64,000 nt of DNA from Pseudomonas kairouanensis (GCF_004682055.1 NZ_QUZU01000002.1:1-64000), one strand, 5' to 3'; numbered from the stretch's first letter, positions 47,377 to 60,621 are shown. Numbers and translations: made by a program. Notes: generated by a model not told the origin, from the sequence alone.

Positions 47377-47800
47377 GGGCTTTGGTTCCTGTTGGATTGC
47401 CTTCGCGAGCAAGCCCGCTCCCACATTTTGAATGTGTTCACAAATCAAATGTGGGAGCGGGCTTGCTCGCGAAGGGGCCTTTAAGTCAATAAATTCTTCG
47501 GATCTCCCCTCGAAAAACAGGCTGGATCCTTCTCTAAGCCCCTCTCGTCCCCCTCAAGCCTGTCACCCGTCAACTAACTATGCTCCATGCGCATCAGGGG
47601 GATAGGTGCGTGGCGGCGATTGTGATAACATCCGGCGGTTTCCAGGGCCACCCCGAGGGGTTGCCCATAACGCGCAGATCCGTGTCATAACTCGTTGATT
47701 TGTCGTAAGTCGTTGTCAGGCACCGTGCCGGCAGCGGCGAGCTTCGTTCGTCCCATATGGATGTGACGAGGTTTCACCCGAAAAAGGAATCAGGCTTCTC
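47377..47800. other. Intergenic region between mtnA and gyrA
   Basis: 424 bp with no coding frame. The first part holds an REP pair (47400-47475), and the rest holds the gyrA promoter and 5' leader. A weak -10-like element (GATAACAT) is at about 47626-47633, but I cannot assign it firmly. Confidence 0.55.
47400..47475. repeat. REP pair with inverted polarity
   Basis: Two units, CCTTCGCGAGCAAGCCCGCT (47400 on) and the complement ending at 47475. Here the CCTTCGCG ends are outside and the CCCACATT ends inside, the opposite of the other three REP pairs, with a spacer of about 20 bases. Confidence 0.9.
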
Positions 47801-50455
<2,655 letters not shown>

Positions 50456-50465
50456 GCGGGCACAC

Positions 50466-50500
50466 AGGGGGCGGATGAAGATTCGCCCCCTTGTTGTTTG
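50466..50500 (+). terminator. gyrA terminator
   Basis: AGGGGGCG / CGCCCCCT stem with a ten-base loop, starting ten bases after the gyrA stop and followed by TTGTTGTTTG. Good fit to a rho-independent terminator. Confidence 0.8.
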
Positions 50501-50535
50501 TCCGGATGGAAATATCGACAGCTAAGGAGATCCCT

Positions 50536-50624
50536 TGTGGGAGCGGGCTTGCTCGCGAAAGCGGACTGACATTCACTAAAGATGTCGCCTGTCAGATCGC
50601 TTTCGCGAGCAAGCCCGCTCCCAT
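50536..50624. repeat. REP pair (REPIN) between gyrA and serC
   Basis: Inverted units TGTGGGAGCGGGCTTGCTCG and complement, inner ends CGAAAGCG, spacer about 32 bases with no coding capacity. Same class as 43300-43391. Confidence 0.93.
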
Positions 50625-50686
50625 ATTGGATCGGCTGTCGGCTGATATGTTCGTGTGACTACCACCAGATCAGAGTGAGATTGGAT

Positions 50687-51772
50687 GTGAGCAAGAGAGC
50701 CTATAACTTCTGTGCCGGTCCCGCGGCGCTTCCTGAAGCAGTCCTGCAGCGCGCGCAGGGTGAACTCCTCGACTGGCACGGAAAAGGCCTCTCCGTGATG
50801 GAAATGAGCCATCGCAGCGATGAGTTCGTGTCCATTGCCACCAAGGCCGAGCAGGACCTGCGCGACTTGCTGGACATCCCTTCCAACTACAAAGTGCTGT
50901 TCCTGCAAGGCGGCGCCAGCCAGCAGTTCGCCCAGCTGCCGCTGAACCTGCTGCCGGAAGACGGCACTGCCGACTACATCGACACCGGCATCTGGGGCCA
51001 GAAGGCCATTGAAGAGGCCTCTCGTTACGGCAACGTCAACGTAGCAGGCACTGCCAAGCCCTACGACTACTTCGCCATTCCGGGTCAGAACGAATGGCAG
51101 CTGTCGAAGGACGCTGCCTACGTGCACTACGTGGCGAACGAAACCATCGGCGGCCTGGAGTTCGACTGGGTGCCAGAAGTGGGCGACGTTCCGCTGGTGT
51201 GCGACATGTCTTCGGACATCCTCTCGCGCCCAATCGATGTGTCCAAGTACGGCATGATCTACGCCGGCGCCCAGAAGAACATCGGCCCCAGCGGCATCCT
51301 GGTCAACATTATCCGCGAAGACCTGCTGGGTCGCGCCCGTTCGCTGTGCCCGACCATGCTCAACTACAAGGTCGCGGCCGATAACGGCTCGATGTACAAC
51401 ACCCCGCCGGCGTTTGCCTGGTACCTCTCCGGCCTGGTGTTCGAGTGGCTGAAAGAGCAGGGCGGTGTCGCCGCCATGGGCAAGCTGAACGAAGAGAAGA
51501 AGCGCACCCTGTACGACTTTATCGACGCCAGCGGCCTGTACAGCAACCCGATCAACCTCAGCGACCGCTCGTGGATGAACGTGCCGTTCCGCCTGGCTGA
51601 CGATCGCCTGGACAAGCCGTTCCTGGCCGGTGCCGACGCCCGCGGCCTGTTGAACCTCAAGGGTCACCGTTCGGTCGGTGGCATGCGCGCCTCCATCTAC
51701 AACGCTGTCGACATCAACGCGATCAACGCGCTGGTGGCCTACATGGCAGAGTTCGAAAAGGAACACGGCTAA
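50687..51772 (+). CDS. serC: Phosphoserine aminotransferase
   Basis: A 361-residue PLP enzyme for serine and pyridoxal synthesis. The start is GTG at 50687 (SKRAYNFCAGPAALPE follows, the family N-terminus); the frame upstream to 50582 runs through the REP pair and is not coding. The PLP Lys is in YAGAQKNIGPSG. It begins the conserved serC-pheA-hisC-tyrA/aroA-cmk-rpsA supraoperon and overlaps pheA by one base (TAATG). Confidence 0.95.
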   Translation: MSKRAYNFCAGPAALPEAVLQRAQGELLDWHGKGLSVMEMSHRSDEFVSIATKAEQDLRDLLDIPSNYKVLFLQGGASQQFAQLPLNLLPEDGTADYIDTGIWGQKAIEEASRYGNVNVAGTAKPYDYFAIPGQNEWQLSKDAAYVHYVANETIGGLEFDWVPEVGDVPLVCDMSSDILSRPIDVSKYGMIYAGAQKNIGPSGILVNIIREDLLGRARSLCPTMLNYKVAADNGSMYNTPPAFAWYLSGLVFEWLKEQGGVAAMGKLNEEKKRTLYDFIDASGLYSNPINLSDRSWMNVPFRLADDRLDKPFLAGADARGLLNLKGHRSVGGMRASIYNAVDINAINALVAYMAEFEKEHG

Positions 51773-52866
51773 TGTCTGAGCAAGAACTCAAGGCCCTGCG
51801 GGTTCGCATTGACAGCCTGGACGAGAAAGTCCTGGAACTGATCAGTGAGCGTGCGCGCTGCGCCCAGGAAGTGGCACGGGTGAAGATGGCGTCCCTGGCG
51901 GAAGGCGAGGTGCCGGTGTTTTACCGGCCTGAGCGTGAAGCCCAGGTGCTCAAGCGTGTGATGGAGCGCAACAAGGGCCCGCTGGGCAACGAAGAGATGG
52001 CGCGGTTGTTCCGTGAAATCATGTCGTCGTGCCTGGCTTTGGAGCAGCCGCTGAAAGTGGCGTACCTAGGCCCGGAAGGCACCTTTACCCAAGCCGCTGC
52101 GATGAAACACTTCGGCCACGCTGTGATCAGCAAGCCAATGGCCGCGATTGACGAGGTGTTCCGCGAAGTGGCGGCTGGTGCGGTGAACTTTGGCGTGGTA
52201 CCGGTGGAAAACTCCACCGAGGGCGCGGTCAACCACACCCTCGACAGCTTCCTTGAGCACGACATGGTGATCTGCGGCGAAGTCGAGTTGCGCATTCACC
52301 ATCACCTGCTGGTGGGCGAGAACACCAAGACCGACAGCATCAGCCGCATCTACTCCCACGCCCAGTCCCTGGCCCAGTGCCGCAAGTGGCTGGACGCCCA
52401 TTACCCGAATGTGGAACGCGTGGCGGCGTCCAGCAACGCCGAAGCGGCCAAGCGGGTCAAGGGTGAGTGGAACTCGGCGGCCATCGCCGGGGACATGGCG
52501 GCGGGCCTGTACGGCCTGACGCGCCTGGCTGAGAAAATCGAGGACCGCCCGGACAACTCCACGCGCTTCCTGATGATCGGTAACCAGGAAGTGCCGCCGA
52601 CCGGCGACGACAAGACCTCGATCATCGTCTCCATGAGCAACAAGCCCGGTGCGCTGCATGAGTTGCTGGTGCCGTTCCACGACAACGGGATTGACCTGAC
52701 GCGCATCGAGACACGTCCTTCGCGCAGCGGTAAATGGACCTACGTGTTCTTTATCGATTTTGTCGGCCATCATCGCGACCCGCTGGTCAAGGGTGTGCTC
52801 GAAAAGATCAGTCAGGAAGCCGTAGCACTCAAAGTGCTGGGCTCTTACCCGAAAGCGGTTTTGTGA
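51772..52866 (+). CDS. pheA: Bifunctional chorismate mutase/prephenate dehydratase
   Basis: A 364-residue enzyme for phenylalanine synthesis. An N-terminal chorismate mutase domain (LKALRVRIDSLDEKVLELISERARCAQEVARVK), a prephenate dehydratase domain (VAYLGPEGTFTQAAA; NSTEGAVNHTLD; NNSTRFLMIG-like DNSTRFLMIG) and a C-terminal ACT domain for Phe feedback (SMSNKPGALHELLVPFHDNGIDLTRIETRPSR) are seen in order. It lies between serC and hisC2. Confidence 0.97.
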   Translation: MSEQELKALRVRIDSLDEKVLELISERARCAQEVARVKMASLAEGEVPVFYRPEREAQVLKRVMERNKGPLGNEEMARLFREIMSSCLALEQPLKVAYLGPEGTFTQAAAMKHFGHAVISKPMAAIDEVFREVAAGAVNFGVVPVENSTEGAVNHTLDSFLEHDMVICGEVELRIHHHLLVGENTKTDSISRIYSHAQSLAQCRKWLDAHYPNVERVAASSNAEAAKRVKGEWNSAAIAGDMAAGLYGLTRLAEKIEDRPDNSTRFLMIGNQEVPPTGDDKTSIIVSMSNKPGALHELLVPFHDNGIDLTRIETRPSRSGKWTYVFFIDFVGHHRDPLVKGVLEKISQEAVALKVLGSYPKAVL

Positions 52867-52875
52867 GGCTTTAAC

Positions 52876-53988
52876 ATGAGTGGCAACTTCCTCGCCCTGG
52901 CACAGCCGGGCGTGCAACAACTGTCGCCTTACGTTCCGGGCAAGCCTGTGGACGAGTTGGCGCGTGAGTTGAATCTGGATCCGTCCAAAATCGTCAAGCT
53001 GGCGAGCAACGAGAACCCGCTGGGTCCGAATCCTAAGGTGCTGGCGGCGATTCGTGAGGAGTTGGCCGAGCTGACCCGTTACCCTGATGGCAATGGTTTT
53101 GCACTCAAGTCGTTGTTGGCGGAAAAATGCCGGGTCGAACTGAATCAGGTCACCCTGGGCAACGGCTCCAACGACATTCTGGAACTGGTCGGCCGCGCCT
53201 ATCTGGCGCCGGGCTTGAACGCCGTGTTCAGCGAGCACGCGTTTGCCGTTTACCCGATTGTTACCCAGGCAGTGGGTGCCGATGCGCGCGTCATTCCAGC
53301 CAAGGACTGGGGGCACGACCTGCCGGCCATGCTGGCCGCCATCGATGCTCAGACCCGTGTGGTCTTCATCGCCAACCCGAATAACCCGACCGGCACCTGG
53401 TTCGACGCGCAGGCACTGGACGACTTCCTGCAGGACGTGCCCGAGCATGTGCTGGTGGTGCTGGACGAGGCCTACATCGAGTACGCCGAAGGCAGCGACC
53501 TGCCAGACGGCCTGGATTTCCTGGCGGCGTACCCGAACCTGCTGGTGTCGCGCACTTTCTCCAAGGCTTACGGCCTGGCGTCGCTGCGGGTTGGCTATGG
53601 CCTTTCCACAGCCGTCGTCGCCGACGTGCTGAACCGTGTACGCCAGCCGTTCAACGTCAACAGCCTGGCCCTGGCGGCGGCTTGTGCGGCAGTGAAAGAT
53701 GCTGACTACCTGGAAGAGGGTCGTCGCCTCAACGAAACCGGCATGCAACAGTTGCAGGAAGGTTTCCGTGAGTTGGGCCTGGGTTGGATCCCGTCCAAGG
53801 GCAACTTCATTTGTGTCGATCTCGGCCAGGTGGCCGCACCGGTGTTTCAGGGCCTGCTGCGTGAAGGCGTGATCGTGCGTCCGGTGGCCAACTACGGCAT
53901 GCCGAATCACCTGCGTATCACCATCGGCTTGCCGGCAGAAAACGCCCGCTTCCTGGAGGCGCTGGCCAAGGTTCTGGCCCGTGGTTGA
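52876..53988 (+). CDS. hisC2: Histidinol-phosphate/aromatic aminotransferase
   Basis: A 370-residue PLP aminotransferase (class I/II). KLASNENPLGPNPKV opens the family, and SRTFSKAYGLASLRVGYG holds the PLP Lys. In this supraoperon the enzyme is thought to work with aromatic keto acids as well as imidazole acetol phosphate, since a true hisC is normally in the his operon. Start ATG is ten bases after pheA; it overlaps the next gene by eight bases. Confidence 0.93.
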   Translation: MSGNFLALAQPGVQQLSPYVPGKPVDELARELNLDPSKIVKLASNENPLGPNPKVLAAIREELAELTRYPDGNGFALKSLLAEKCRVELNQVTLGNGSNDILELVGRAYLAPGLNAVFSEHAFAVYPIVTQAVGADARVIPAKDWGHDLPAMLAAIDAQTRVVFIANPNNPTGTWFDAQALDDFLQDVPEHVLVVLDEAYIEYAEGSDLPDGLDFLAAYPNLLVSRTFSKAYGLASLRVGYGLSTAVVADVLNRVRQPFNVNSLALAAACAAVKDADYLEEGRRLNETGMQQLQEGFRELGLGWIPSKGNFICVDLGQVAAPVFQGLLREGVIVRPVANYGMPNHLRITIGLPAENARFLEALAKVLARG

Positions 53989-56227
53989 TGTCACTGCATT
54001 GCAACCTGCTGTGCCTATGATCGGTCGCCTGGTGGTGGTCGGCCTTGGATTGATTGGCGGCTCCTTTGCCAAAGGCCTGCGTGAAAGCGGGCTGTGCGGC
54101 GAAGTGGTCGGTGTGGACCTGGACCCGCAATCGCGCAAGCTGGCGGTTGAGTTGGGTGTGGTGGATCGCTGTGAGGCAGACCTGGCGCTCGCGTGCCAGG
54201 GGGCGGACGTGATCCAGCTCGCCGTGCCGATCCTGGCCATGGAAAAGTTGCTGGCGCTGTTGGCTGGCATGGATCTGGGCCAGGCGATCCTCACGGACGT
54301 CGGCAGCGCCAAGGGCAATGTGGTGCGCGCAGCGAAACTGGCGTTTGGCGGCATGCCTGTGCGGTTTGTACCGGGGCATCCGATTGCAGGCTCCGAGCAG
54401 AGCGGGGTGGAAGCGTCCAACGCGCAACTGTTTCGTCGCCACAAGGTAATCCTGACCCCGCTGGAGCAGACCGATCCGGCCGCGCTGGCCGTTGTGGATC
54501 GTCTCTGGCGCGAGCTGGGGGCGGATGTGGAGCATATGCAGGTCGAGCGCCATGATGAAGTGCTGGCGGCGACCAGTCATTTGCCGCACCTGCTGGCCTT
54601 TGGCTTGGTGGATTCGCTGGCCAAACGCAACGAGAACCTCGAGATTTTCCGTTACGCCGCCGGTGGCTTCCGTGATTTCACGCGCATTGCCGGTAGCGAC
54701 CCGGTGATGTGGCACGACATCTTCCTCGCCAACCGCGAAGCGGTGTTGCGTACCTTGGATACCTTCCGCAGTGACCTCGACGCCTTGCGTGACGCGGTCG
54801 ATGCCGGGGATGGCCACCAATTGTTGGGCGTGTTCACCCGTGCGCGGATGGCGCGTGAGCATTTCAGCAAGATCCTGGCGCGCCGGGCCTATGTGGAAAC
54901 CGCAGTGAACGCCGATGAGCTGACCTTTATCGCCAACCCGGGTGGCCGCTTGAGCGGGCGTATTCGGGTGCCGGGCGACAAGTCGATCTCCCATCGGTCG
55001 ATCATGCTGGGTTCGCTGGCCGATGGCGTGACAGAGGTCGAAGGGTTCCTTGAAGGCGAAGATGCCTTGGCGACCCTGCAGGCGTTTCGCGACATGGGCG
55101 TGGTGATTGAGGGGCCGCACCATGGGCGTGTGACCATTCATGGGGTGGGCTTGCATGGTTTGAAGTCTGCGCCGGGGCCGATTTACCTGGGTAACTCCGG
55201 TACGTCGATGCGATTGCTGTCCGGGTTGCTGGCGGCACAGAGCTTTGACAGCGTGCTGACCGGTGATGTCTCGCTGTCCAAGCGTCCGATGAGTCGCGTG
55301 GCCAAGCCATTGCGGGAAATGGGTGCGGTGATCGAGACGGGGCCAGAAGGGCGTCCGCCGCTGACCATTCGTGGCGGTCAAGTGCTTAAAGGTCTGACTT
55401 ATTCGATGCCAATGGCCAGCGCCCAGGTCAAATCCTGCTTGTTGCTGGCTGGGCTGTATGCCGAGGGCAAGACGGCGGTGACCGAACCTGCGCCGACCCG
55501 TGACCATACCGAGCGCATGTTGCGTGGGTTTGGTTATCCGGTGGCGGTGGAGGGGGCGACGGCGTCGGTAGAGTCGGGTCACGCGCTGACGGCGACCCAT
55601 ATTGAAGTGCCGGGGGATATTTCCTCTGCGGCGTTTTTCCTGGTGGCCGCCTCGATTGCCGAGGGCTCCGAGTTGCTGCTGGAGCATGTCGGCATCAACC
55701 CTACACGTACCGGGGTGATCGACATCCTGCGGCTGATGGGCGCGGATATCACCCTGCAAAACCCTCGCGAAGTCGGCGGCGAACCTGTGGCTGACCTGCG
55801 CGTACGTGCAGCGCCGTTGAAGGGGGTCGAGATTCCCGAGGCGCTAGTGCCGTTGGCTATCGATGAGTTTCCGGTGCTGTTCGTTGCGGCAGCCTGTGCC
55901 GAGGGTCGAACCGTGTTGCGCGGCGCCCAAGAGCTGCGCGTGAAGGAGTCTGACCGTATCCAGGTCATGGCCGATGGTCTGCTGGCGCTGGGGGTGAAGT
56001 GTGAACCGACCCCTGATGGGATTATCATCGACGGTGGCCTGATAGGGGGGGGTGAAGTCCATGCCCAGGGTGATCATCGGATTGCCATGGCGTTCAGTGT
56101 GGCTTCCCTGCTGGCGACGGCGCCGATTCGTATCCGTGACTGCGCCAATGTAGCTACGTCTTTTCCGAACTTTCTTACACTGTGTGCCCAAGTCGGCATC
56201 CGTGTTGCCCAAGAGGCTCAATTGTGA
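53981..56227 (+). CDS. Fused prephenate dehydrogenase / EPSP synthase (TyrA-AroA)
   Basis: A 748-residue fusion. Residues about 1-305 form the TyrA prephenate dehydrogenase ([35 protein letters not shown]), and about 310-745 form AroA, 5-enolpyruvylshikimate-3-phosphate synthase ([41 protein letters not shown]). The two act at different points of aromatic amino acid synthesis, and the fusion is a known trait of pseudomonads. GTG start at 53981 with AAGG nine bases upstream; it overlaps hisC2. No frameshift was noticed. Confidence 0.96.
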   Translation: MVDVTALQPAVPMIGRLVVVGLGLIGGSFAKGLRESGLCGEVVGVDLDPQSRKLAVELGVVDRCEADLALACQGADVIQLAVPILAMEKLLALLAGMDLGQAILTDVGSAKGNVVRAAKLAFGGMPVRFVPGHPIAGSEQSGVEASNAQLFRRHKVILTPLEQTDPAALAVVDRLWRELGADVEHMQVERHDEVLAATSHLPHLLAFGLVDSLAKRNENLEIFRYAAGGFRDFTRIAGSDPVMWHDIFLANREAVLRTLDTFRSDLDALRDAVDAGDGHQLLGVFTRARMAREHFSKILARRAYVETAVNADELTFIANPGGRLSGRIRVPGDKSISHRSIMLGSLADGVTEVEGFLEGEDALATLQAFRDMGVVIEGPHHGRVTIHGVGLHGLKSAPGPIYLGNSGTSMRLLSGLLAAQSFDSVLTGDVSLSKRPMSRVAKPLREMGAVIETGPEGRPPLTIRGGQVLKGLTYSMPMASAQVKSCLLLAGLYAEGKTAVTEPAPTRDHTERMLRGFGYPVAVEGATASVESGHALTATHIEVPGDISSAAFFLVAASIAEGSELLLEHVGINPTRTGVIDILRLMGADITLQNPREVGGEPVADLRVRAAPLKGVEIPEALVPLAIDEFPVLFVAAACAEGRTVLRGAQELRVKESDRIQVMADGLLALGVKCEPTPDGIIIDGGLIGGGEVHAQGDHRIAMAFSVASLLATAPIRIRDCANVATSFPNFLTLCAQVGIRVAQEAQL

Positions 56228-56913
56228 ATATCAAAGCACCGGTGATTACCATCGACGGGCCAAGCGGCTCGGGCAAAGGCACGATCGCCGGCATCCTGGC
56301 CAAGCGCCTGGGTTGGTGCCTGCTGGATTCCGGCGCGCTGTATCGCCTGCTGGCCTTTGCCGCACGCAACCATGGCGTCGATCTCACCAACGAAGAATCC
56401 CTGAAGCTGCTGGCGGCGCACTTGGATGTGCAGTTTGTCGGCGCGACGGAAGGTCATCCACAACGCATTATCCTCGAAGGCGACGATGTGACCGATGACC
56501 TGCGTAATGAGCAGGTCGGCTCCTGGGCCTCCCAGGTTGCTGCGCTGCCGGCCGTGCGTGATGCCCTGCTGCAACGCCAACGGGCATTTCAGGAGCCGCC
56601 GGGCCTGGTGGCCGATGGCCGCGACATGGGCACAGTGGTGTTTCCCGAGGCACCATTGAAGATTTTCCTGACTGCCAGCGCCGAGGAGCGTGCTCGTCGC
56701 CGTTACTTGCAGTTGAAGGGCAAAGTCGATGGTGTTAGTCTGTCGAGTCTGCTAGATGAGATCCGTGCACGTGATGAACGTGACACCCAGCGTGCGGTAG
56801 CCCCGCTCAAGCCGGCGGCTGACGCCATACAGCTGGATTCCACGGAGTTGTCCATCGAGCAGGTGCTGGAACGCATCTTGAGTGAAATCGCCATTCGCGA
56901 TATCGCCGGGTGA
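56224..56913 (+). CDS. cmk: Cytidylate kinase
   Basis: A 229-residue kinase for CMP and dCMP. The P-loop is [15 protein letters not shown], and [19 protein letters not shown], and AEERARRRY complete the NMP kinase signature. The GTG start overlaps the AroA stop (GTGA), indicating translational coupling. A terminator-like hairpin follows, before rpsA. Confidence 0.96.
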   Translation: MNIKAPVITIDGPSGSGKGTIAGILAKRLGWCLLDSGALYRLLAFAARNHGVDLTNEESLKLLAAHLDVQFVGATEGHPQRIILEGDDVTDDLRNEQVGSWASQVAALPAVRDALLQRQRAFQEPPGLVADGRDMGTVVFPEAPLKIFLTASAEERARRRYLQLKGKVDGVSLSSLLDEIRARDERDTQRAVAPLKPAADAIQLDSTELSIEQVLERILSEIAIRDIAG

Positions 56914-56915
56914 TC

Positions 56916-56961
56916 AAGAAGGCCGCAGGGGACCAGTCATAGTCCTGCGGTGGCTTCTTTT
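56916..56961 (+). terminator. Hairpin between cmk and rpsA
   Basis: AAGAAGGCCGCAGG / CCTGCGGTGGCTTCTT stem (one internal mismatch pair) followed by T residues, three bases after the cmk stop. It could end the serC-cmk transcript or work as a partial attenuator, leaving rpsA mostly to its own promoter. Confidence 0.75.
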
Positions 56962-57033
56962 AACTGAAACTGACCCACACCGTCTGGGGTGTGGAGATGG
57001 GCGTATTCTTCGCCCTTATCAACAGGAATTAAA

Positions 57034-58725
57034 ATGAGCGAAAGCTTTGCGGAACTCTTTGAAGAAAGCCTAAAAACCCTGAACCTTCAGGCAGGCTCCA
57101 TCATCACCGGTGTTATCGTTGATATCGATTACCAAGCTCGCTGGGTAACCGTTCACGCTGGTCTGAAGTCTGAAGCTCTGATCCCGCTGGAACAGTTCTA
57201 CAACGATGCTGGTGACCTGACTATCAATGTCGGTGACGAAGTTCACGTTGCTCTGGACTCGGTTGAAGACGGTTTCGGTGAAACCAAGCTGTCCCGTGAA
57301 AAAGCCAAGCGCGCTGAATGCTGGATTGTTCTCGAAGCAGCCTTCGCAGCTGAAGAAGTGGTCAAGGGCGTTATCAACGGTAAGGTTAAAGGCGGCTTCA
57401 CTGTCGACGTTAACGGCATCCGTGCGTTCCTGCCAGGTTCTTTGGTCGACGTTCGTCCTGTGCGCGACACCACGCACCTGGAAGGCAAAGAACTCGAATT
57501 CAAGGTCATCAAACTCGACCAGAAACGCAACAACGTTGTCGTTTCCCGTCGCAGCGTCCTGGAAGCAGAGAACTCCGCCGAGCGTGAAGCTCTGCTGGAA
57601 TCCCTGCAGGAAGGCCAACAAGTCAAAGGTATCGTCAAAAACCTCACCGACTACGGCGCATTCGTCGACCTGGGTGGCGTGGATGGCCTGCTGCACATTA
57701 CCGACATGGCTTGGAAGCGCATCAAGCATCCATCGGAAATCGTCAACGTTGGCGACGAGATCGATGTCAAGGTTCTGAAATACGATCGCGAACGCAACCG
57801 TGTTTCCCTGGGCCTGAAGCAACTGGGTGAAGATCCATGGGTTGCTATCAAAGCTCGTTACCCAGAAAGCACTCGCGTAACTGCGCGTGTTACCAACCTG
57901 ACCGACTACGGCTGCTTCGCTGAGCTGGAAGAAGGCGTTGAAGGCCTGGTACACGTTTCCGAAATGGACTGGACCAACAAAAACATCCACCCTTCGAAAG
58001 TCGTACAAGTCGGCGACGAAGTGGAAGTTATGGTTCTGGACATCGACGAAGAGCGTCGTCGTATCTCCCTGGGCATCAAGCAGTGCAAATCTAACCCATG
58101 GGAAGATTTCTCTGGCCAGTTCAACAAGGGCGATAAAATCTCCGGCACCATCAAGTCGATCACCGATTTCGGTATCTTCATTGGTCTGGACGGCGGCATC
58201 GACGGCCTGGTTCACCTGTCCGACATCTCCTGGAACGAAGTTGGCGAAGAAGCTGTTCGTCGTTTCAAGAAGGGCGACGAGCTGGACACCGTTATCCTGT
58301 CGGTTGACCCAGAGCGCGAGCGCATCTCCCTGGGTATCAAGCAACTGGAAAGCGACCCGTTCTCTGAATACGTTCAGGACAACGACAAAGGCGCAATCGT
58401 TAAAGGCATCGTGAAAGAAGTTGACGCCAAAGGCGCCATCATCGTTCTGGCCGACGATATCGAAGCAACTCTGAAAGCCTCCGAAATCAGCCGTGACCGC
58501 GTTGAAGACGCGCGCAACGTTCTGAAAGAAGGCCAGGAAGTAGAAGCCAAGATCATCAGCGTTGACCGCAAGAGCCGTGTAATCCAGCTCTCCATCAAGT
58601 CGAAAGACGATGCTGAAGAGAAAGAAGCCATCCAAAGCTTGAAAGACAAGCCTTCGGATAGCATTGCTGCTGGTCCTACCACTCTGGGCGACCTGTTGCG
58701 TGCACAAATGGAAAAACAGAACTAA
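57034..58725 (+). CDS. rpsA: 30S ribosomal protein S1
   Basis: A 563-residue protein with six S1 RNA-binding domains; the last four repeat forms like [27 protein letters not shown] and [24 protein letters not shown] are easily seen. It binds mRNA leaders during translation initiation. Codon use is shifted to the ribosomal-protein bias (many GTT, GCT, CGT) relative to its neighbours. The ATG at 57034 has an AGGAA motif six bases upstream. A strong terminator follows. Confidence 0.98.
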   Translation: MSESFAELFEESLKTLNLQAGSIITGVIVDIDYQARWVTVHAGLKSEALIPLEQFYNDAGDLTINVGDEVHVALDSVEDGFGETKLSREKAKRAECWIVLEAAFAAEEVVKGVINGKVKGGFTVDVNGIRAFLPGSLVDVRPVRDTTHLEGKELEFKVIKLDQKRNNVVVSRRSVLEAENSAEREALLESLQEGQQVKGIVKNLTDYGAFVDLGGVDGLLHITDMAWKRIKHPSEIVNVGDEIDVKVLKYDRERNRVSLGLKQLGEDPWVAIKARYPESTRVTARVTNLTDYGCFAELEEGVEGLVHVSEMDWTNKNIHPSKVVQVGDEVEVMVLDIDEERRRISLGIKQCKSNPWEDFSGQFNKGDKISGTIKSITDFGIFIGLDGGIDGLVHLSDISWNEVGEEAVRRFKKGDELDTVILSVDPERERISLGIKQLESDPFSEYVQDNDKGAIVKGIVKEVDAKGAIIVLADDIEATLKASEISRDRVEDARNVLKEGQEVEAKIISVDRKSRVIQLSIKSKDDAEEKEAIQSLKDKPSDSIAAGPTTLGDLLRAQMEKQN

Positions 58726-58740
58726 GTTCTGCTAGACCAT

Positions 58741-58770
58741 AAAAAAGGGCGACTTCGGTCGCCCTTTTTT
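58741..58770 (+). terminator. rpsA terminator
   Basis: AAAAAAGGGCGAC, a TTCG tetraloop, and GTCGCCCTTTTTT, 15 bases after the rpsA stop. Textbook rho-independent terminator. Confidence 0.96.
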
Positions 58771-58885
58771 GTGCCTGAAATTCCTTGATCCAACAGCCGA
58801 GAACCAAGACGTTCAGCGCAGTGTCAGAACTGACTATAGTCTTAACAAAAGCGGCTCCCGTGTTGTGGCTTCAATAAGGAACTGA

Positions 58886-59170
58886 ATGAACAGGCTTATC
58901 GTAGTATTCGTAGTGTTAGCGCTAGCAGGCTGCTCTGTTACCAGTGCCAAGACCCATGCCAGGCGCGGCGTCAGCGGCATAGAAGTCGATTGCTCAGGGT
59001 TGGGCAACAGCTGGGACAAGTGCGAGAGCCGTGCTGCTCGAGAGTGCAAGCAGCAGGGCTACAAGGTGATCACAAGGTCCAGTGACGCCAAGGACGAAGA
59101 GGGCGACTACCTCTTCGGCTGGAACCCCGCCGGCGCCGTAACCCGCACCATGTTGGTGATCTGCAATTGA
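58886..59170 (+). CDS. Small lipoprotein of unknown function
   Basis: A 94-residue protein with signal peptide and lipobox LALAGC (Cys16). The mature part has CSGLGNSWDKCESRAARECKQQGYKV, with three cysteines, and ends with Cys-Asn. AAGGA is five bases before the ATG. It lies between rpsA and ihfB in other pseudomonads too, by my recollection, but its function is unknown. Confidence 0.85.
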   Translation: MNRLIVVFVVLALAGCSVTSAKTHARRGVSGIEVDCSGLGNSWDKCESRAARECKQQGYKVITRSSDAKDEEGDYLFGWNPAGAVTRTMLVICN

Positions 59171-59302
59171 GGGTGTAACGCGGGTATTGCAGGCATCTAT
59201 CTAACCTGTATATAAGTTGCTGTATGGGCTGTTCAAATTCATCAAGTCATGCTAAAACCTTCGAAGCGCTTTTCCTAGCTGCTTGAAAAAGAAGGGAAAA
59301 TT

Positions 59303-59599
59303 ATGACGAAGTCGGAGTTGATCGAACGAATTGTCACCCATCAAGGGCTGCTCTCATCCAAGGATGTGGAGCTGGCTATCAAGACCATGCTTGAACAAAT
59401 GTCCCAGTGCCTGGCAACGGGTGACCGGATTGAGATCCGGGGGTTTGGGAGTTTTTCGTTGCACTACCGTGCGCCACGGGTTGGACGGAATCCTAAGACT
59501 GGGCAGTCGGTGAGTCTGGATGGGAAGTTTGTGCCTCATTTCAAGCCGGGGAAGGAGTTGCGGGATCGGGTGAATGAGGAGGAAGAAGATGGGGTCTGA
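59303..59599 (+). CDS. ihfB: Integration host factor subunit beta
   Basis: A 98-residue DNA-bending protein. The signature [21 protein letters not shown] is characteristic of HU/IHF beta arms, with IHF-beta specific sequence [10 protein letters not shown] at the start. It partners IhfA. The position after rpsA is conserved across gammaproteobacteria. Confidence 0.97.
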   Translation: MTKSELIERIVTHQGLLSSKDVELAIKTMLEQMSQCLATGDRIEIRGFGSFSLHYRAPRVGRNPKTGQSVSLDGKFVPHFKPGKELRDRVNEEEEDGV

Positions 59600-59620
59600 G
59601 TTTCTTTGAGGATAGCTGCC

Positions 59621-59851
59621 ATGGGTAAAGTAGGGCGTATTTTCTTGGGGGTGACCCTGATCGCTCTCATCTTGTCGATCATCGCATTCGTGTTGGAAAA
59701 CCAGCAGGGTGTGGCTTTGTCTTTTCTTGGGCGGATAAGCGCCAAATTACCGGTAGCTGTGTTTGTGGTGCTTGCTTTGATAGTTGGTGCCTTGATAGGA
59801 CCCTTCTTGGGGGTGTTAACGAGGCTAGCGGGGCAGTCCAGGCGCTTGTGA
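59621..59851 (+). CDS. lapA: LapA/YciS-like membrane protein
   Basis: A 76-residue inner-membrane protein with two segments (VGRIFLGVTLIALILSIIAFVLENQ and VAVFVVLALIVGALIGPFLG), characteristic of LapA (DUF1049), which takes part in lipopolysaccharide assembly and regulation in E. coli. The ATG at 59621 has GAGG nine bases upstream and suits the family length; an in-frame TTG at 59606 overlaps the ribosome-binding site. It usually follows ihfB in pseudomonads. Confidence 0.82.
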   Translation: MGKVGRIFLGVTLIALILSIIAFVLENQQGVALSFLGRISAKLPVAVFVVLALIVGALIGPFLGVLTRLAGQSRRL

Positions 59852-60621
59852 GCGGATTACTCTTGTCTCGGCGATGGGCTTCAGTGAGGTCTAAGCTGTA
59901 AGCGGCTTAAGCGTTGATTGGTCGGTGCTACCATCAATTCGATATCAGGCGATTCGTTGTAATCTGGTGTCTACTTCTCTTGAGCTATACTCGGGGTAAT
60001 ATCGTTACTATTGGTTCGGATGTTTTATACGGTTAGCTCTGTTTTTTATAGCGTATTACCCGATTTGGTTTTTTAGAAGATTTCGCATGATGCGAGATCC
60101 CACGTTTGTAAGTGATATGTGTTCTGCTCGTCAGTCCAGCGTGTATTTTTAAGGCGCTCGGAATTTCGAAAGGTCTAGCGAGGGCAATTGGTAGTCGCCC
60201 GAATTTTCCATCAATCGTTCTCCTCCCCAAGTACCACGCAGTTTGAGATCAGTATTGGGCGCGATATCACCTTGAGCTATCCCGTGCAGAGCCTTGCTTG
60301 CCGTGAAGGAGTGCCCAAGGGGAGTGGGTCCTGGAGCGAGCATATAAGGCCTCATCGGCTGATGGGGGGCTGAGTACTCGTTAGGAAGGGCGTTCCAATA
60401 TAAGCAAACTGGGGGGGGGGGATGAGAGCAAATAGTTGGCAAGCCACCCATGGCGCAGCTAGCTCTGTGCCCCAAATTGTCCTCGATTTGGTAGTTCAGA
60501 GGGCGAGAGCAGCCAGTGATCGGCTTTACAGGGGCTACTGTGATAAGCAACTTGGGGCGCCTCGGAGATGCTGGAAGATTGATAGGCACGAGAAGCTGAT
60601 GCTTGATAGAGCCTGTGGTAT
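59852..60621. other. 770-bp region without a convincing gene
   Basis: This left flank of the O-antigen locus shows no gene I can support. It contains an 11-G tract at 60411-60421 and an open frame of 146 codons on the - strand (60149-60589) that has no ribosome-binding site and no recognisable domain. It is likely the promoter/leader region of the O-antigen genes or a degraded remnant. No ops/JUMPstart element is evident. Confidence 0.5.
60411..60421. repeat. Homopolymer of 11 G
   Basis: A run of 11 G, about 210 bases before the first O-antigen gene. Such tracts can slip during replication. On the - strand it falls inside the 146-codon open frame. Confidence 0.7.

Noticed and set aside
57070..58707. 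545-codon open frame on the - strand
   Set aside because: Antisense to rpsA; a shadow of strong ribosomal codon bias.
59852..60621. JUMPstart/ops element before the O-antigen genes
   Set aside because: The only GGTAGC core nearby is on the wrong strand and lacks the rest of the consensus.
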